DNA of 64,000 nucleotides, taken from positions 186,001 through 250,000 of the forward strand of contig JADLSH010000164.1 of NCBI GenBank assembly GCA_016169945.1. The letters are read 5' to 3'. The notes below the pieces were generated by a model. The model searched no databases and was not told the origin of the DNA. It was given only the letters and a program-made list of their open reading frames with translations. Source of the DNA: Trachythela sp. YZ-2020. Taxonomy: Eukaryota; Cnidaria; Anthozoa; Malacalcyonacea; Clavulariidae. The translations under genes and the position numbers were made by a program. This document shows positions 1-11,567 of this stretch, piece after piece (position 1 is the first letter of the stretch; each line of letters starts with the position of its first letter).

Positions 1-409
1 GCAAATGGAGTTCGTCGGGTGGGTCGTCAAAGAAGTTTAAAATTACAAACGCGGAGGTCAGCTTTACGTGGCATCGCGGAAAGCAGAAGTCACTTTTATT
101 TCAAGGGAAAGATGGATATACAGTTCGAGATAAATGTAGACATTTATGCGAGATGCATGGCTGAGATGCATGGCTGAGATGCATGGCTGCTTGTTGAATA
201 CTCGACCGAAGACAGCTGCATTTGAAAACGATATAGTAAGTAAGTGGGGGTGTGCTAATCATCCTTACTTGCAGCTGAGAGCTGAGCTGAATTGCGAAGG
301 ACGCAGCTCGACTTAATCGAGTCCAAGGCTTATTAAAGGCGCCACAGGCAGCCACCGTATGACTCATGTCTGATCAGGGAGCACAGCTACGATGGAAGGG
401 TTAGTTTGG
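1..409. other. Non-coding left edge with a short tandem repeat
   Basis: A frame is open on the plus strand from base 1 to about 170, but it matches nothing I know and ends inside a repeat. A 13-base unit (GAGATGCATGGCT) is present three times in a row at 150-188. A plus-strand acceptor-like CTTACTTGCAG lies near 264-274, with no convincing exon after it. No gene is called. Confidence 0.4.
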
Positions 410-599
410 GGTTAATCCAAACCCACCCTGTGAACATTCCCTGTGGGAGGAAACCGAGTACCCGGAGAAAACCCACGACTTTCGGTAGAGTGTTGACTGA
501 CTCTTTTCACATAAGTGTCATGAGTCCCCAGCGAGAATCGAACCCATGATCTCAGAGGTGAAAAGCGCTTGCTCTGACGACTGCGCCACCGAAGCCCCG
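410..599 (-). mobile_element. tRNA-derived SINE, copy 1
   Basis: Read on the minus strand, the element starts at 599 with a tRNA-like head: an A-box-like TGGCGCAGTCGTCAGAGC, then a B-box-like GGTTCGATTCTC. These are the two internal RNA polymerase III promoter boxes. A central block follows (about 425-500) that reads GGGAGGAAACCG...ACCCGGAGAAAACCCACGAC on the plus strand. The same block occurs at 16160-16200 and 17330-17370. Widely distributed SINE central domains of this kind are known; Nin-DC is one candidate I could not check. The 3' limit is uncertain because no clear tail or target duplication is visible. Confidence 0.7.
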
Positions 600-685
600 T
601 GAGAGAAGATTGTTTATCGGAAACTGGTCGAAATTTTGTTGTGGCTGGACATGTAAGAGAGTTTGAAGATCACGGCTGTAAAAAG

Positions 686-978
686 GGGCCTGTTTATATG
701 GAGGCGAGTTACCTGGCAAAGCGAGTTACTCGGCAACGGCGAGATCCCAGCTATTATAGAAACTTATAGTTTTCCCGGGTGACTGTTTACATGACAAACC
801 GGGTCACTCGCCATGGCGAGATTCCGGCAGAAAGAGGCTGGATCTCGCGTAACTCGCCAAGAATAAATGCATGTTTCCTTCGTTTTCCTACTTTGATAAA
901 TAACATAGCCCAATCTAGCCTTCAAAAGTGTATAAAAGAGGTATAATATAAACAGATCGGTTCCATATAAACAGGCTC
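686..978. repeat. MITE with GGGCCTGTTTATATGGA termini
   Basis: The left end at 686 and the right end at 978 are imperfect inverted repeats of about 17 bases (GCCTGTTTATATGGA core). The interior is rich in short GCGAG/CTCGC stretches that can pair. The same terminal design recurs at 11568-12051 (GGCCTGTTCATATGG), so this is a family. There is no coding capacity and no clear target duplication. Confidence 0.55.
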
Positions 979-1745
979 TAAGTCTACATGCAGGTTTATA
1001 TCAATTCGAAATTCAAAGTGCTTACTGCATGTTAAGCCTTCAAATGTGTGTTAACTTATCAAGATTATTAACTTTGTAGCCTTCATATATACAGTTTGGA
1101 ATTCAATTCTCAAGATATTTTAGTGATAGTTATTGTAAAATAGAAAATCATAATATGACGCTATAGTCTAGCGCAAGCGGGTTTGACACACAGTTAAATA
1201 ACGCTTTTTCAAACTTTCAAAGTCATTCACGGGATAGATTTCTGGTGTGATGCTTTGATATTTCTCTTAATTTGTATATCTACGTTTACTTCGGTTCAAT
1301 ATGCTCCTTCATGCAGGTATTAAATATGGTTTAAAATGTCTTTTGTTTACGTTTGCCATTTTAGTTCGCGTGATATAAAACTTTACATTTCAACTCAAAT
1401 TATTTTAGGGCAGGTAATTTTGAAAACGGGTGTAAATAGAGCGTCTTAAACGTGATTTATATTGACATACTGACATACAAAACATATTAAACAGCCAGCT
1501 ATATAGGTTGTACGTTAAAGATTTTAGAATTTAGTCACGTGATGATGCAAAACCTCTATAATTATGTAACTGGTTGTTATATTTTTGTTAAAATCCTGAC
1601 TCACAACGCTCTTTGGTTTATTGGCTATTGGTTCATGTCTCGCTGTTTGTTGATTGCTAACCCTAATCCTAACGATTCTGCGAAAGTAGCGGCCCTCGGA
1701 GATCTTTGACTTTGACACAATGACTAAAATTTTAAACATCCTTAC
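979..1745. other. No gene seen
   Basis: AT-rich sequence that would lie downstream of the zinc-ribbon exon of gene A. I looked for a further minus-strand exon in matching phase and found none with a convincing acceptor. Confidence 0.4.
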
Positions 1746-1865
1746 CTTGTTTTTTACGCACAATAGAAAATATTTCCTGTATGGTTTTCCCACACCCGTA
1801 GCAAAATCTGTGTACATTAGGATCAAGCTCAATGTTACAATCCGGACATAAGACTCCAGTGTTGT
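1746..1865 (-). CDS. Gene A, internal exon encoding a zinc-ribbon-like motif
   Basis: On the minus strand a strong acceptor (TCTGCTTCTGCTTTCAG) precedes base 1865 and a strong donor (CAAG/GTAAGGATG) follows base 1746. The exon is 120 nt and phase 1 at both ends, so it could be skipped without a frameshift. It encodes Cys-Pro-Asp-Cys, eleven residues, then Cys-Tyr-Gly-Cys (C-x2-C-x11-C-x2-C), like the small zinc ribbons that read CPxCxxELDPNxxFCxxCG. Its phase matches the donor of the exon at 6204-6387, so I infer one gene across a 4.3-kb intron. No later exon is visible, so the gene probably runs off the left edge. The function is unknown; a metal-binding or protein-interaction role is inferred from the motif only. 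Confidence 0.6.
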
Positions 1866-2831
1866 CTGAAAGCAGAAGCAGAACCAAAGTTAGTATAAAC
1901 TTTGTGAGTTAAAAAGTTAGTGAGAAACCACAGTAAAATGGTTTAAAGTTATACTGTAGTTATATTGTAGTGTTTGCAATCATTAGTTATTTTAAAAAGA
2001 TGATGTTATGTGGATATAAAAGATTCAAATAATATACAAATAATGAATATTTATGAGTGCAATGGTAAAAATATTTTCATGAGGTGAAAGATGGAATTTT
2101 CCATCTTTCACCGATAATATAATTGGTTAGTATTTTAAGTATTTATCAATCAAGCGGGTCAGCTGCGCGTGTTCACATTATACTCGGCATGGGGGAGCGT
2201 AAATTAATATTTAGTGCCGAATAAAGCGTTTCAATATAAATGAGACAATAATAGCGAGAACTGATAATTCTAATAGAAGAGCCGTATAACACCGAATTGA
2301 AGCACCGCGTATTAGGCATAAAATAAATGAAGCAATGCGCATAAGGCACTGACAACCGCTTCGCGCACATATTTTGTAAACCCGAACAGAACTATAACTA
2401 TTAGACAGGTTGGGGCTACTTCACAGTAAACAGCTGTAAGTCCGCATGGTCTCAGATGTTCCTGAAAAGCTTGAATAAATTTTCCAAAAAAATGTACGAT
2501 GCGCCAACTGATTTTTCTGCTTCTTTTGAAAATGTTTTGTTAGCGCCGCGTTACATGATTTGCTGTAGAAACGTACGGATAGGAGAGATTGTTGTTTTGA
2601 AATGCAACCCGCAACACAGATGGCATATGATTGAAGACCATTGAGCTTTGTGATGTTGTCGGGGACGTAACAGATTTACAGCTAGTTTTGTGCCAGGCGG
2701 TTTTTCTCGCCCGCATTTTTGCCTTTCCTGCGCCTCGCCTCCCTATAATTTTTTGCTGCCCGCGCCTCAACCCCCAACCCCTTAAAACCGCCAGCTACGC
2801 AGGCTATTTCTCTCAAGGACGTGTGGCTCTC
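1866..2831. other. Intron of gene A, no other feature
   Basis: AT-rich intron sequence. Short open frames at 2456-2834 overlap on both strands and show no recognisable protein. Confidence 0.4.
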
Positions 2832-3167
2832 TAGGGGCGTCGGAGCAATGGTAGGGCACGGGGGGGGGGGGGGGCAAATAGGAACATAAGGACAGTTGAA
2901 ATTTTTCCAGTCACGTCCTTTCAGTGGGATTTCATTATTTCAATGATTCACAAATTTCAACTCATTATTTCCATGACATATGGACCATGTACAATTAGAC
3001 ATAAAGAAATACAGAACAAAAACAATAAAAAATTGACTTTCCCAACATGAATTACTGATCGTTTAGCTTACAGTTGTTCTATTTATATTAAAAGCGCACT
3101 TTTGCCCCCACCATCTTAGGAAAGGGCAGGAAGGGTGCTTGTCCCCCCCCCCTCTCTGGCATCCCTG
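2832..3167. mobile_element. hAT-type MITE, 336 bp, with a poly-G run
   Basis: The ends TAGGGGCGTC...and...ATCCCTG are degenerate inverted repeats. The flanks TGGCTCTC (2824-2831) and TGGCTCCC (3168-3175) match at 7 of 8 positions, which fits the 8-bp duplication of hAT elements. A run of about 15 G at 2860-2874 is mirrored by C runs near the right end. Not coding. Confidence 0.55.
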
Positions 3168-4415
3168 TGGCTCCCTGAAAGCCTTAATTAACAAGTATAC
3201 ACACAGCAAATTATTGTTGGGTCAGAGCTCAATGAAACTGATGGTGGCAACAACAAAGTTTTTGAGGTAACTCGTGCATATACAATATGCACTATCTTTA
3301 TGGGCCTTTATGGTATTACTACTCTCCTCCACAGAGGCTTGTCAAGCTTTATTATTTAGTCTTAGACAACGTTTCTGTGAAGCTTGTTTAACATCCTTAT
3401 AAATTCAACCATGTGTACTGCATGCACCTCTCAAGCCTCCCAAAACTTTGTGTAACACTAAATAATAAGGCTCAACAATTCCCTGTGGAGGAAAGTGCTA
3501 TTGCCATTGATAATTTCAACTTCGAGGGCAATTTTATTATCTCTGTTCGCTGTTGAAAATGACAAGGGCTGCTGTGCCATAGCAGCTGCATATGGTCATT
3601 CTATGAAAGTTTCCAATATTTACATTTTTCAACAATCAGAAATCTATTGTCTTTATGCACTAGTCAATTGAAACTGCACTAGGATCTACGAGAGTCAAAT
3701 CCTCGGCATTTTATCCCGGACTTTGTGCCAGTGTTAAAACCCCGGGTAGAATGATGGCAACGTAAGTTAAAACTCTGTATTTCCCCTGCAAAGTACTGTT
3801 AAAACCCTCGCATAAGCCGGAGGGGGGTTCAATTGACTAGTGCATTAAGCTTATTGTTCACAATCTGCGATTTGTTGTGCTATGTTGTGCTGAGGTAAAC
3901 TTCATGTGACAACATCATCGACTGAAATGATTCTTCACTACATGCTGACATTTACCAAAACCTGAAATCGGACCAACAAATCGTAGAAGTGCAAACATAC
4001 CTTTAGACTATCTAAGTGCATGTAAATTCTCATAGCATGACCGGTTACGTTGACTACAGTGGCAGGCTATGAAAGGTGATACTGTCAATTTTTTTTTAAT
4101 TTAAAAATTTCTTCCATGTGTAAGAGTGTAAAGTTGCAAATTTAAATATTCTCCAAGTTGTGGAGAAGTGAGAGATCCATTGATTTTGACATATTAATAA
4201 CCTACATATACAAATGGGCATGCATATTTTCACCCAACCAGTAATGCTACCATGACCAACAGTAAAGACAGTCCTGCATGGTAAGAGTCCTGTTATAAGC
4301 AAAAGGGTTTGAACACATTGTAAATTGTAATGGCTAATTAAATTGCTCCAAACACATGCATATCTCCTCACTTCTTACTTATGCTCAGCAAATAGATGAG
4401 CCAATTAATCCCAGA
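3168..4415. other. Intron of gene A, no gene seen
   Basis: No supported coding, RNA or terminal-repeat feature. The only longer open frame (4096-4371, minus) is in AT-rich sequence and is not recognisable. Confidence 0.4.
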
Positions 4416-4751
4416 CATAGGCGGATTTTCTGGGGGGGTGCGGGGGAGTGCGGGGGGTGCGGGGGGTTGCCACCCCACCTAGAGGAATTTGCACCCCCCC
4501 AAAAAAAATTTAAATGCTCATTGGGATAAATGACACTAGTGTGATTGAAATAAAGATTTTGAACTAAGTAAGAATAAAAACAAGGATTTTGAACTAAATA
4601 AGACCAAAAATCCCAACTGTGCCCCCAGACCCCTGCTGCAGCTTGCTCGACGGCACGACGCACCCTGTCGCTCACCTCCCCCCCCTAAATTTTTGGCACC
4701 CCCCCAAATTTTCGGCAACCCCCCAGAGCAAAATCTGAAAATCTGCCTATG
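4416..4751. mobile_element. hAT-like MITE, 336 bp, G/C-run rich
   Basis: CATAGGCGGATTTTC at the left end is matched by GAAAATCTGCCTATG at the right end (one mismatch). The interior carries GGGGGTGC and CACCCCCC tracts near the two ends. The 8-bp flanks ATCCCAGA and ATCTCCAA agree only partly, so the target duplication has decayed or the boundary is off. Open frames here are shadows of the low-complexity tracts. Confidence 0.55.
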
Positions 4752-5379
4752 ATCTCCAAGCCGGCATGAAGCGCCGTGCAAGGGTACTAATTCCGCTCGG
4801 ATATTTACACCCGGGTATGTGAAAACACAGTGGAATCCAAAGTCGTCCGCCGCGATGTCATGGACGGTTCAGGATTTTGTACGTTATACGCATGCGCGCA
4901 TTCAGGTCGAGAGAAACATATGGACACAGAGTAGACACTATAGTGTCAGTACTCTGTGATACGGATTATTAAACATTTTTAAAAGATTTACGGATAAAGA
5001 TTTTGTTATTCATCAAAAATGATTTTTAATACTCGGGCTATTGGAAAAACATACCGATAATCAGAGTCTTCAAAACAAGATAAACGGGAAGAAGTCGAAT
5101 GGCTGAAAAAAGGACACTTTTGAACTGTTTTAAATGGGTAAATGTCTATTTTTCATATTTTAGTTTGTGAATTTGCAAAAGCGTATGTCACTCTGTGAGG
5201 TTATTATAATATCTATTAAACCTAAAGGGTAATTTAGCAAGTTTAAATTTGAATTTTGAAGAAACAACGTAATGTCAAAAACTTCATTTTAAAGATAAAT
5301 TAAAAAATATATACTGTCAAAAAACAGTGAAAATTTTTGACATTTTTGTGAAATATCTAAGGTTAAATTTTACAACAAC

Positions 5380-5635
5380 CAAAGCTAAAAGAGTACGTAA
5401 TAACATATCTACTTTATATAGTGGGGCAATTCATAATTTTATAGTTAAAAGTACAAATATTTATATTAAAGAACTTTTATCATTTTGTACCATAGTAAAA
5501 AAATTGTGTGTTGCTATGGTTACAATGATTGACCGAATACTTCATTGTACAATAAATTTTGGGAAGTATAATTCCTGAGTTCGAATAGGCGAGGGGATTC
5601 TGCATGAGTGTATTTCTAGTTTAATATGAACATAG
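5380..5635 (+). repeat. Dispersed repeat, copy 1
   Basis: This stretch is closely matched by the reverse complement of 9220-9485, beginning with AGCTAAAAGAGTACGTAATA and continuing through TGCATGAGTGTATTTCTAGT. I judge roughly three quarters identity by eye. No terminal repeats were found, so the class is unknown. Open frames in both copies are not conserved as protein. Confidence 0.6.
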
Positions 5636-6203
5636 AAATCGACCAGCATCATTTGAGCATAAGTAGGAAGCCTATTGTTACAGGGTATTATCTGTGGATT
5701 TTACAAATTCGAGTAAGCAGAAGGAAATTATTGAAATGTAGTAAATGATGTATATAAGCCTCCAATTAACAGGCGATTTAACGCCCTAATTGAGCTAATC
5801 CTACATTTGCAGTATGCATTTCAACATTGCATATCTCTCCTCTGCCACGCCAGCTCCTGCTGTTTCTTTGTAGGCTTATTATTTTATGCTTTATGTACTT
5901 TGAACGAAAATTCAATAAACGAAGATATTTCATATGAATTAATTTTAAATTTACGGAAGAATTTAATTCTTCCGTAAATTTAATATTTCCGAATTGCATC
6001 GTTAAAATTCAGGAAAAAGCTATTGGAACTCTAGAATTCAAGACTTTCAATATGAGTATCTGCCCGGGCAAGACAACTGAATGATCTAAATCCAAAACGA
6101 AAGTGCGTATATTTTATTAAAAAAGAGCATGACGATCTGTGAGCTAGTTGCATACTAGCCATATTTCCCAATTCTTTGTAGTACACTAAGTTAAAATACC
6201 TAC
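5636..6203. other. Intron start of gene A, no other gene
   Basis: Contains a short inverted repeat around 5951-5988 (GGAAGAATTTAATTCTTCC and neighbours). The minus-strand open frame at 5778-5999 has no recognisable features. Confidence 0.35.
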
Positions 6204-6387
6204 CATTTAAAGTTCTTTCACTGCTGTCCATCTGTGTCTCATGATCAAGATTGCCGGGTATAGAACTCGACGAAGCTGTCGAAAATGACGGCCCTACGCA
6301 TGTTTCTTGGCCATCGCTGGACACAGAATTGATATTCTCATCTTGTTGCTCTGCGTTATTAGGAATTTCCTCCCTTTCGCCTTCCAT
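6204..6387 (-). CDS. Gene A, first coding exon (acidic, Ser-rich N-terminus)
   Basis: The minus-strand frame starts at the ATG at 6387 and encodes 61 residues rich in Glu, Gln, Asn and Ser (MEGEREEIPNNAEQQ...), likely disordered. It ends at a good donor, AAATG/GTAGGTATT, at base 6204, in phase 1. The next exon I can support is 1746-1865, whose two leading bases complete the codon in frame. The open frame continues past the donor, but that tail is intron-like. The true start could be further upstream if another 5' exon exists. I do not recognise the protein. Confidence 0.5.
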
Positions 6388-7155
6388 ACGAGCAAAAAAA
6401 CCTTCAAATATATAGCCTACATTAGAACGATATTCTTAAAATGCTTTGCTCACAATCTATAATGAAACGACAAATAGAAATTGTACCTGGAAATTGAGGG
6501 TTTTCCCAGAACTGTTTCCCGGAAGCGGGTCATATGTAGTGATCTCTATATATAGCTGGAGTCAATAATTATATTGCTTTTCCCAGTTCCCGCCTTCGGA
6601 CGGGGACTATATTATGCAAATCGGGTTGCTGATAATAGTATAGGATTTTTATAGACTATATATACGCGCGTATGTTGTGAATAAATTTATTTGGTCAGAG
6701 AACGTAGTGATTTAATTAATTGTGATTAATATTGGTCTGAGCGCAAGGTATAGATTTTGGGGCTACAATCAAGTGCAAAAAATAATGAGATTTTCCACAT
6801 TTTCCACATTTTCTCCCACTTCTTACGTCTTTGCCCCCCAACCCCCATAGACAATGTTGAGAAAAATTTCCTTTTGCCTTTGTATTATGTTTACAACATT
6901 GTGTGAGGGGGGAGGGGGGCAATGACCAGAATGTCTCAATAATTTTCGCACCTGGTTGTAAGCTCGCTCGATTTCGAGCTATATTATCGTATGTGTTGTT
7001 CTGTATCCATTATTTTCCTGTTTTATTCACCAGCTATATAAATTGTGCAACATTAACCCGTCCTAGCCATTCTCTTTTATGATAATCTTCTTAATTACCC
7101 TTAATGACTTACTAATGACTTATTGACTAATGACAGCCTAACAACACATAGCAAG
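6388..7155. other. Upstream region of gene A
   Basis: This stretch would hold the promoter and 5' UTR of gene A. I see no clear TATA or initiator pair. Poly-G and poly-C tracts occur at 6832-6848 and 6905-6920 without matching terminal repeats. No gene. Confidence 0.35.
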
Positions 7156-7622
7156 CAGGGCCGAAACTTCGGCATTACAACTGGGGGGTCTTAGCTTCTT
7201 TTTCCCGACGAAAAGGGCGTGGCTGAAGTTGAGCCCGACCGACGATCTAAAAAAAACGTTAGGCTATGGTCTATTTGAATAACAATTTTAATCTGTTTAA
7301 TCTAAAAGCGACCATTTAACACAACTGATTGCTCTAAAATATGCTACATTTTCACACTTCAATTATATAATATAAGTTATACAGTTATAATGAACCCGCT
7401 TTATGGTTCTCGTCCCAATGTGTGCGCGCGTCTTTGTTGGGCGAAGTCACAAATAGACAACGAGTGCAAAAGCAGGTCCAAGTCATCCAACTACATCATA
7501 GCTGGCCTTGGCTATTTTCAACATTTGCCCTACAAAATCGTATCAATTTGCCCGAAAACATGAATTTTCTGAAGACTGGGGGTGTCATACCCCCCACAGC
7601 CCCCCGGGTAGTTTCGCCCCTG
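7156..7622. mobile_element. hAT-type MITE, 467 bp, exact 8-bp duplication
   Basis: The ends CAGGGCCGAAACT and AGTTTCGCCCCTG are inverted repeats. ATAGCAAG is present exactly at 7148-7155 and again at 7623-7630. This is the CAG-start, 8-bp signature of hAT transposons. No transposase remains; the frame at 7422-7772 runs across the right boundary and is a shadow. Confidence 0.8.
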
Positions 7623-7974
7623 ATAGCAAGGCATAGAGTTGTGTTTGTTTCTAACGCCAAAAAGTATATACAATATTTTAATGAAATCTATGCTTGTAAA
7701 ACTTATTTGATTATAAAAACTCGCTTAAAAATCATTGCTTTTCACATTTTGTATACACTCTGCTATATATAAACGCTGGAAACTTTGTAAGGTTTAAATC
7801 CCTGTAACAACTATGTTTATGTTTGTAATATCTGCGTTATATTCGCTATAGTGGTCGTATTCAGAAAGAAAATTATTGCTAATGAATTTATAAATCGAAA
7901 ATTTTACCACGCTACCATTGCCAAAACAAAGCCATATTTCTGCTTGTTATATGCTGAACTCAGCAAAATTCGCG

Positions 7975-8215
7975 TAGCCTTGCCTGGTCTTGTTCTGTGA
8001 CGTCATTGCATATATAATGAGGGTCGAGAGGTCCCAAAGGAGTAGGACCAAGTTGCATAATTAATGTGAAGCTTCCCCTCATATGCTAATGCTGATGCTC
8101 ACCCTCATATGCTAATGATGATGCTCACCCTCATGCTCACCCTCAAAAAAGGGGCCAGACGGCCCCTATATTACTACTCGAATCTAATCATTTTGTTTTC
8201 GTCTTTGTTTATATT
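7975..8215 (+). repeat. Dispersed repeat with internal tandem expansion, copy 1
   Basis: The block TTGCCTGGTCTTGTTCTGTG through GGACCAAGTTGCATAATTAA is matched near 56985-57105. In both copies a short tandem tract follows: here (CTCATATGCTAATGATGATG-like), there a CCACCACC tract. Then comes an AAAAA-GGGG segment and ATATTACTACT. The frame of the repeat is conserved while the tandem core differs. Confidence 0.55.
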
Positions 8216-9219
8216 TTTCTTGTTTGAATTGTTCATTTGTTTTGCACTAGTTTAAATATTCTGCAAATTGTACTACATTTTGAAGTAGCCAGAATCCAAT
8301 TCACAGAATTTGCCGGTTTGGAAGTGTGTTTTTCACAAACCTTTCTACCAAACTTTATGGTAACATGGCAAAAAACCTTTCGAGTTTATTCACGAATTTA
8401 GCGGCTTTAAACTTGGCTTTTACACATGATTTAGTTAAAATAAAGTCAGTTCTCCGTCAAAAGCAAGTGGCTGAGTGTTTTTATTCAACAAATTATGTTT
8501 TATTGATTAAAACAGTGAAAAGGTTTGTAGAAATTCTCGAGGAAATGTTTGTTCTGAGATTGGCATTGATGGACAGAAATGACGTAACTAGTGGCATGAC
8601 GAGAACGCTAAAAATCTATTTTAATAATTGGTATAGACAAGCATGTTGACGGTGTGGCCAAATTCTTCACCAGCCTCTGAAATACAATTTTATGCAATTA
8701 TATTCACATAATATATCGTATAGTTTTTATAGTACCATCCACACATCCTAAACAGATAAATATATCCAATTACCCTCTAAACAATTACTAAAACTAAAAT
8801 AGAACTGTCCGTACACCATCGAGACACTTGGCATACATACGAAAACATGCTTTTTATACTTTACGGTTCGGTCTATTTCTCAGACCCTGTGAATAATGAA
8901 AACTTTAGGAAACCATCATCTATATACCATACATGCATGCAGAAAAATACATCATATCAGCTACCTACAGTAATATATCTGGTCTAGTTTACACATTTAA
9001 CAGCATGGCCAATTTTTCAGACCCTGTGAATAAATCACACCTAACAAACCACACCTACAATATCCACCGACCATACACAATCTATACCTGAGATGACCTC
9101 TGAATGTTGAAAACCTATGAAAACCATTAATTATATACCATGAATACATATGTACACACATGCATACATAAAGAACATATACAAATTATTTAACGCCAAT
9201 GGAGGTTCAATTACCTATT
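8216..9219. other. No gene seen
   Basis: AT-rich. The 107-codon plus-strand frame at 8326-8649 has no motif I know and no splice or promoter support. Direct repeats of 'cagaccctgtgaataa' type occur near 8881 and 9021. Confidence 0.35.
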
Positions 9220-9485
9220 CTTATGATACTAGAAATACATTCATGCAGAACCCCCTCGCCCATTAGAACCAAGCAATTATTCTCCCCAAAACTTATTGTA
9301 ACATGAAGTACTGAGTTGATCACTGTAACCATGGTAACACGCAACCGGCCGTATATTTCTTTTATTTTTTGTACAAAATGGCAAAATAGTGATAAGGTTT
9401 CATGTACTTTTAACTGTATAATTATCAATTGCCCAACTATATAAAGTAGCTATGTTATTACGTACTCTTTTAGCTTTGATTTACT
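9220..9485 (-). repeat. Dispersed repeat, copy 2 (inverted relative to 5380-5635)
   Basis: Reverse-complement partner of 5380-5635. Its edge at about 9485 coincides with the start of the candidate LTR at 9487, so the repeat edge and the retroelement edge abut. Confidence 0.6.
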
Positions 9486-9486
9486 C

Positions 9487-9746
9487 TGTCTAAGACTGAC
9501 GTCACATAATTAATATTCATATTTAATAAACTGTCAATCAAAAACAGAACATGCGTTCGTGAGGAAAAAACAACAAGGGAGAGGTTATATTATTATTTGA
9601 GAGAGACTATATTTCATTTTCAGCGAATATTATCGAGACTAGAGACGAGAGAAAAGGAAGAGACTTTTTAAGGAAGTTAAACACTATAAACTTTCGAGTG
9701 AATTTATTCGTAAATTTAATACGGGGACAAACAATAATTTCCTACA
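9487..9746 (+). repeat. Candidate 5' LTR of a BEL/Pao element, with primer-binding site
   Basis: The 260-bp interval starts TGT and ends ACA and contains AATAAA near 9530. Two bases later comes TGGCACCTCCGATAGGA (from 9749), in the position and with the TGG start of a tRNA primer-binding site. A BEL/Pao Gag frame follows. No second LTR was found in the window, so this is inference. Confidence 0.4.
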
Positions 9747-9789
9747 TCTGGCACCTCCGATAGGATAAAACAGAAATAGCTTGAAACAC

Positions 9790-11160
9790 AGCAAAGATAC
9801 GCTATCTTCGGCGATAGAGGCCCCTGAATCTAGATTAAAAACCAAGTTGTTACAACTACAAATGGCCGTGAGTATAACTGAGAAAGACGTCAACAAACGG
9901 CGCTTAAGACAATAACAACTGAGATAGAATCAGTGGCGGAAATTTCGGTGGGGTGGGGGAGGGGGACCGCCACCCCACCTTTACGGAAAATTGACAAATA
10001 AAATTTTCACCTAAAAAGGGCTAAAAACAGCCTATTTTGAGTGTAAATGGGGTGTTTGTTTGAAATTTAGGAGGCTTTGCCCCCCCCCCCCACCGAAAAA
10101 CGTGAATTTCCGCCACTGGATTGAATTACTGAAGAGTGAAGTCGAAGCGAAGAAAGTTACAGCCAAAGAACAACCTGAGGAGATCGAGAAATGGATTGGT
10201 GAAATTGACGTACAGCTGGGAAAGGCAGGCGACGAAGTTAAGCGACTACAACACTGCAGGATCAAATCACAAGAGAAGAAAAACAACGCCAGGGAGAAGA
10301 ACAACTAGTGCACGAACGTGAACTTTATGAAGCAAAAATAAAACTGAAGTCTGAATTAAAACTTCCAAGTGAAAACGGCGGCGCCAAAGACGAGATACAA
10401 GCGAAACTACCGAAGTTGACAATTACCAAGTTTAACGGAACATTTCAAGACTGGACGAGATTCTGGAATCAGTTCAGCCAGACAATCGATAAAACCGGGA
10501 TTCCAAATTAAACGTAACAAAATTCGATTACTTACGTGAATTACTGGACAAAAATGTAAGGAAGACGGTAGAAGCTCTGCCGTTCACTAGTGAAGGCTAT
10601 ACCAGAGCGAAAACCATTTTAGAAGACAAATTTGGGAAAAAATGCGAAATTATTAAGGCATATACGAAGCAAATTCTCGAACTTCCGGTTATACCAAATG
10701 TAAACATTAAGAAAATTCACGAGTTTTACGATACTTTGATGTATGCTGTGCAGTCGTTGGAAACTATGGGAGGTTTGCAGCAAGTAAATGGAAATGTCGC
10801 TTTAACACTCGAGAAACTAGCGGGAATTCGTGGCGATCTTACAAAAACCGACCCGGATTGGGAAAGTTGGGATGTTGTCAAATTGGTCGAAGCCCTACAT
10901 CTTTGGACGCGAAGAAATCTAATCGAACAGTCAAATGAAACAAGCTGCCCCGGGATCGTGAGTACCGTAGGTCACCTCCCCCTGGCAAATTATATCATGC
11001 ACGTGATCAAGAGAAACCACGAGGGTGCGTGTATTGCGAAGATAAAAATCACAAATCACAACTGTTTCGGAGCGAAGACAGATACTAGCAAAACACCGTC
11101 TATGTTTTAATTGCACGGGGGAAACCACAGGGCAGCGGAGTGTCCAAGTAAGAGAAGTTG
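9790..11160 (+). pseudogene. gag: BEL/Pao retrotransposon Gag (DUF1759-type), broken
   Basis: Three frames read successively give a BEL/Pao Gag: a charged coiled N-terminus (around 9830-9905 and 10127-10290), then LPKLTITKFNGTFQDWTRFW (10410-10470), the hallmark of the DUF1759 Gag core. From 10517 the frame continues (FDYLRELLDKNVRKTVEALP...) to about 10910. CVYCEDKNH at about 11025 and a second Cys/His cluster after 11105 are remnants of CCHC zinc knuckles that bind RNA. Breaks: a stop before the nested MITE at 9931-10118, a frameshift with extra bases near 10510, and frameshifts near the knuckles. No protease, RT or integrase follows; the sequence runs into a LINE fragment. It is a dead 5' portion. 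Confidence 0.75.
9931..10118. mobile_element. hAT-type MITE, 188 bp, inside the BEL Gag
   Basis: CAGTGGCGGAAATTTC and GAAATTCACG...CCGCCACTG ends form inverted repeats, with GATAGAAT (9923-9930) and GATTGAAT (10119-10126) as a 7-of-8 target duplication. G and C tracts flank the interior. It interrupts the coiled N-terminal part of the Gag frame. Confidence 0.75.
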
Positions 11161-11394
11161 CCCACTGATCTTGAACCCTTTAAATCTTAGCTCCAATGCC
11201 AAGGTTACAACTGCGCGTAATGTCCGGAAAGGAGTCAGTTCTGCATCATTCTGTATTTGATAATTTAGATTACCATTCACATAACTATTTCCCAATTTTG
11301 ATTGGCTGATTTTCCTTCAAATAACTGGTACAAATAACACGTCAGCTTCAAATAGCTGCTGAAAATAATGGTCTGAGTATGCGCATTGGCCAAA

Positions 11395-11567
11395 TCCGTT
11401 GCTCAACCGCAAATAATGATCTTCGATCTGAAGTGCATAACCGTAGTACACGAAATAGTGACAAATTACAGTTTCCCAAGTGCAGAACGACGTTAGCCCA
11501 CTAGCAAGCGTTCCATTACAGAGCCGTACAAATGTGGAATTCTTTACCTAAGAATATTACTGACTTA
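11395..11567 (+). pseudogene. LINE reverse-transcriptase C-terminal fragment
   Basis: The plus-strand frame (with one internal stop) ends in FHYRAVQMWNSLPKNI, the typical C-terminal signature 'F..RAV.lWNsLP..I' of CR1/L2-like LINE ORF2 proteins. The fragment has no RT core. It is cut at the right by the MITE at 11568-12051. Confidence 0.65.

Noticed and set aside
410..599. tRNA gene on the minus strand
   Set aside because: The same head and central block recur at 17300-17488, which identifies a SINE.
2860..2874. Poly-G run as a regulatory signal
   Set aside because: Homopolymer length is easily mis-sequenced and it lies inside a MITE; no claim is made.
4385..4781. Gly/Pro/His-rich minus-strand frames
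   Set aside because: They are produced by the G and C tracts of the hAT MITE at 4416-4751.
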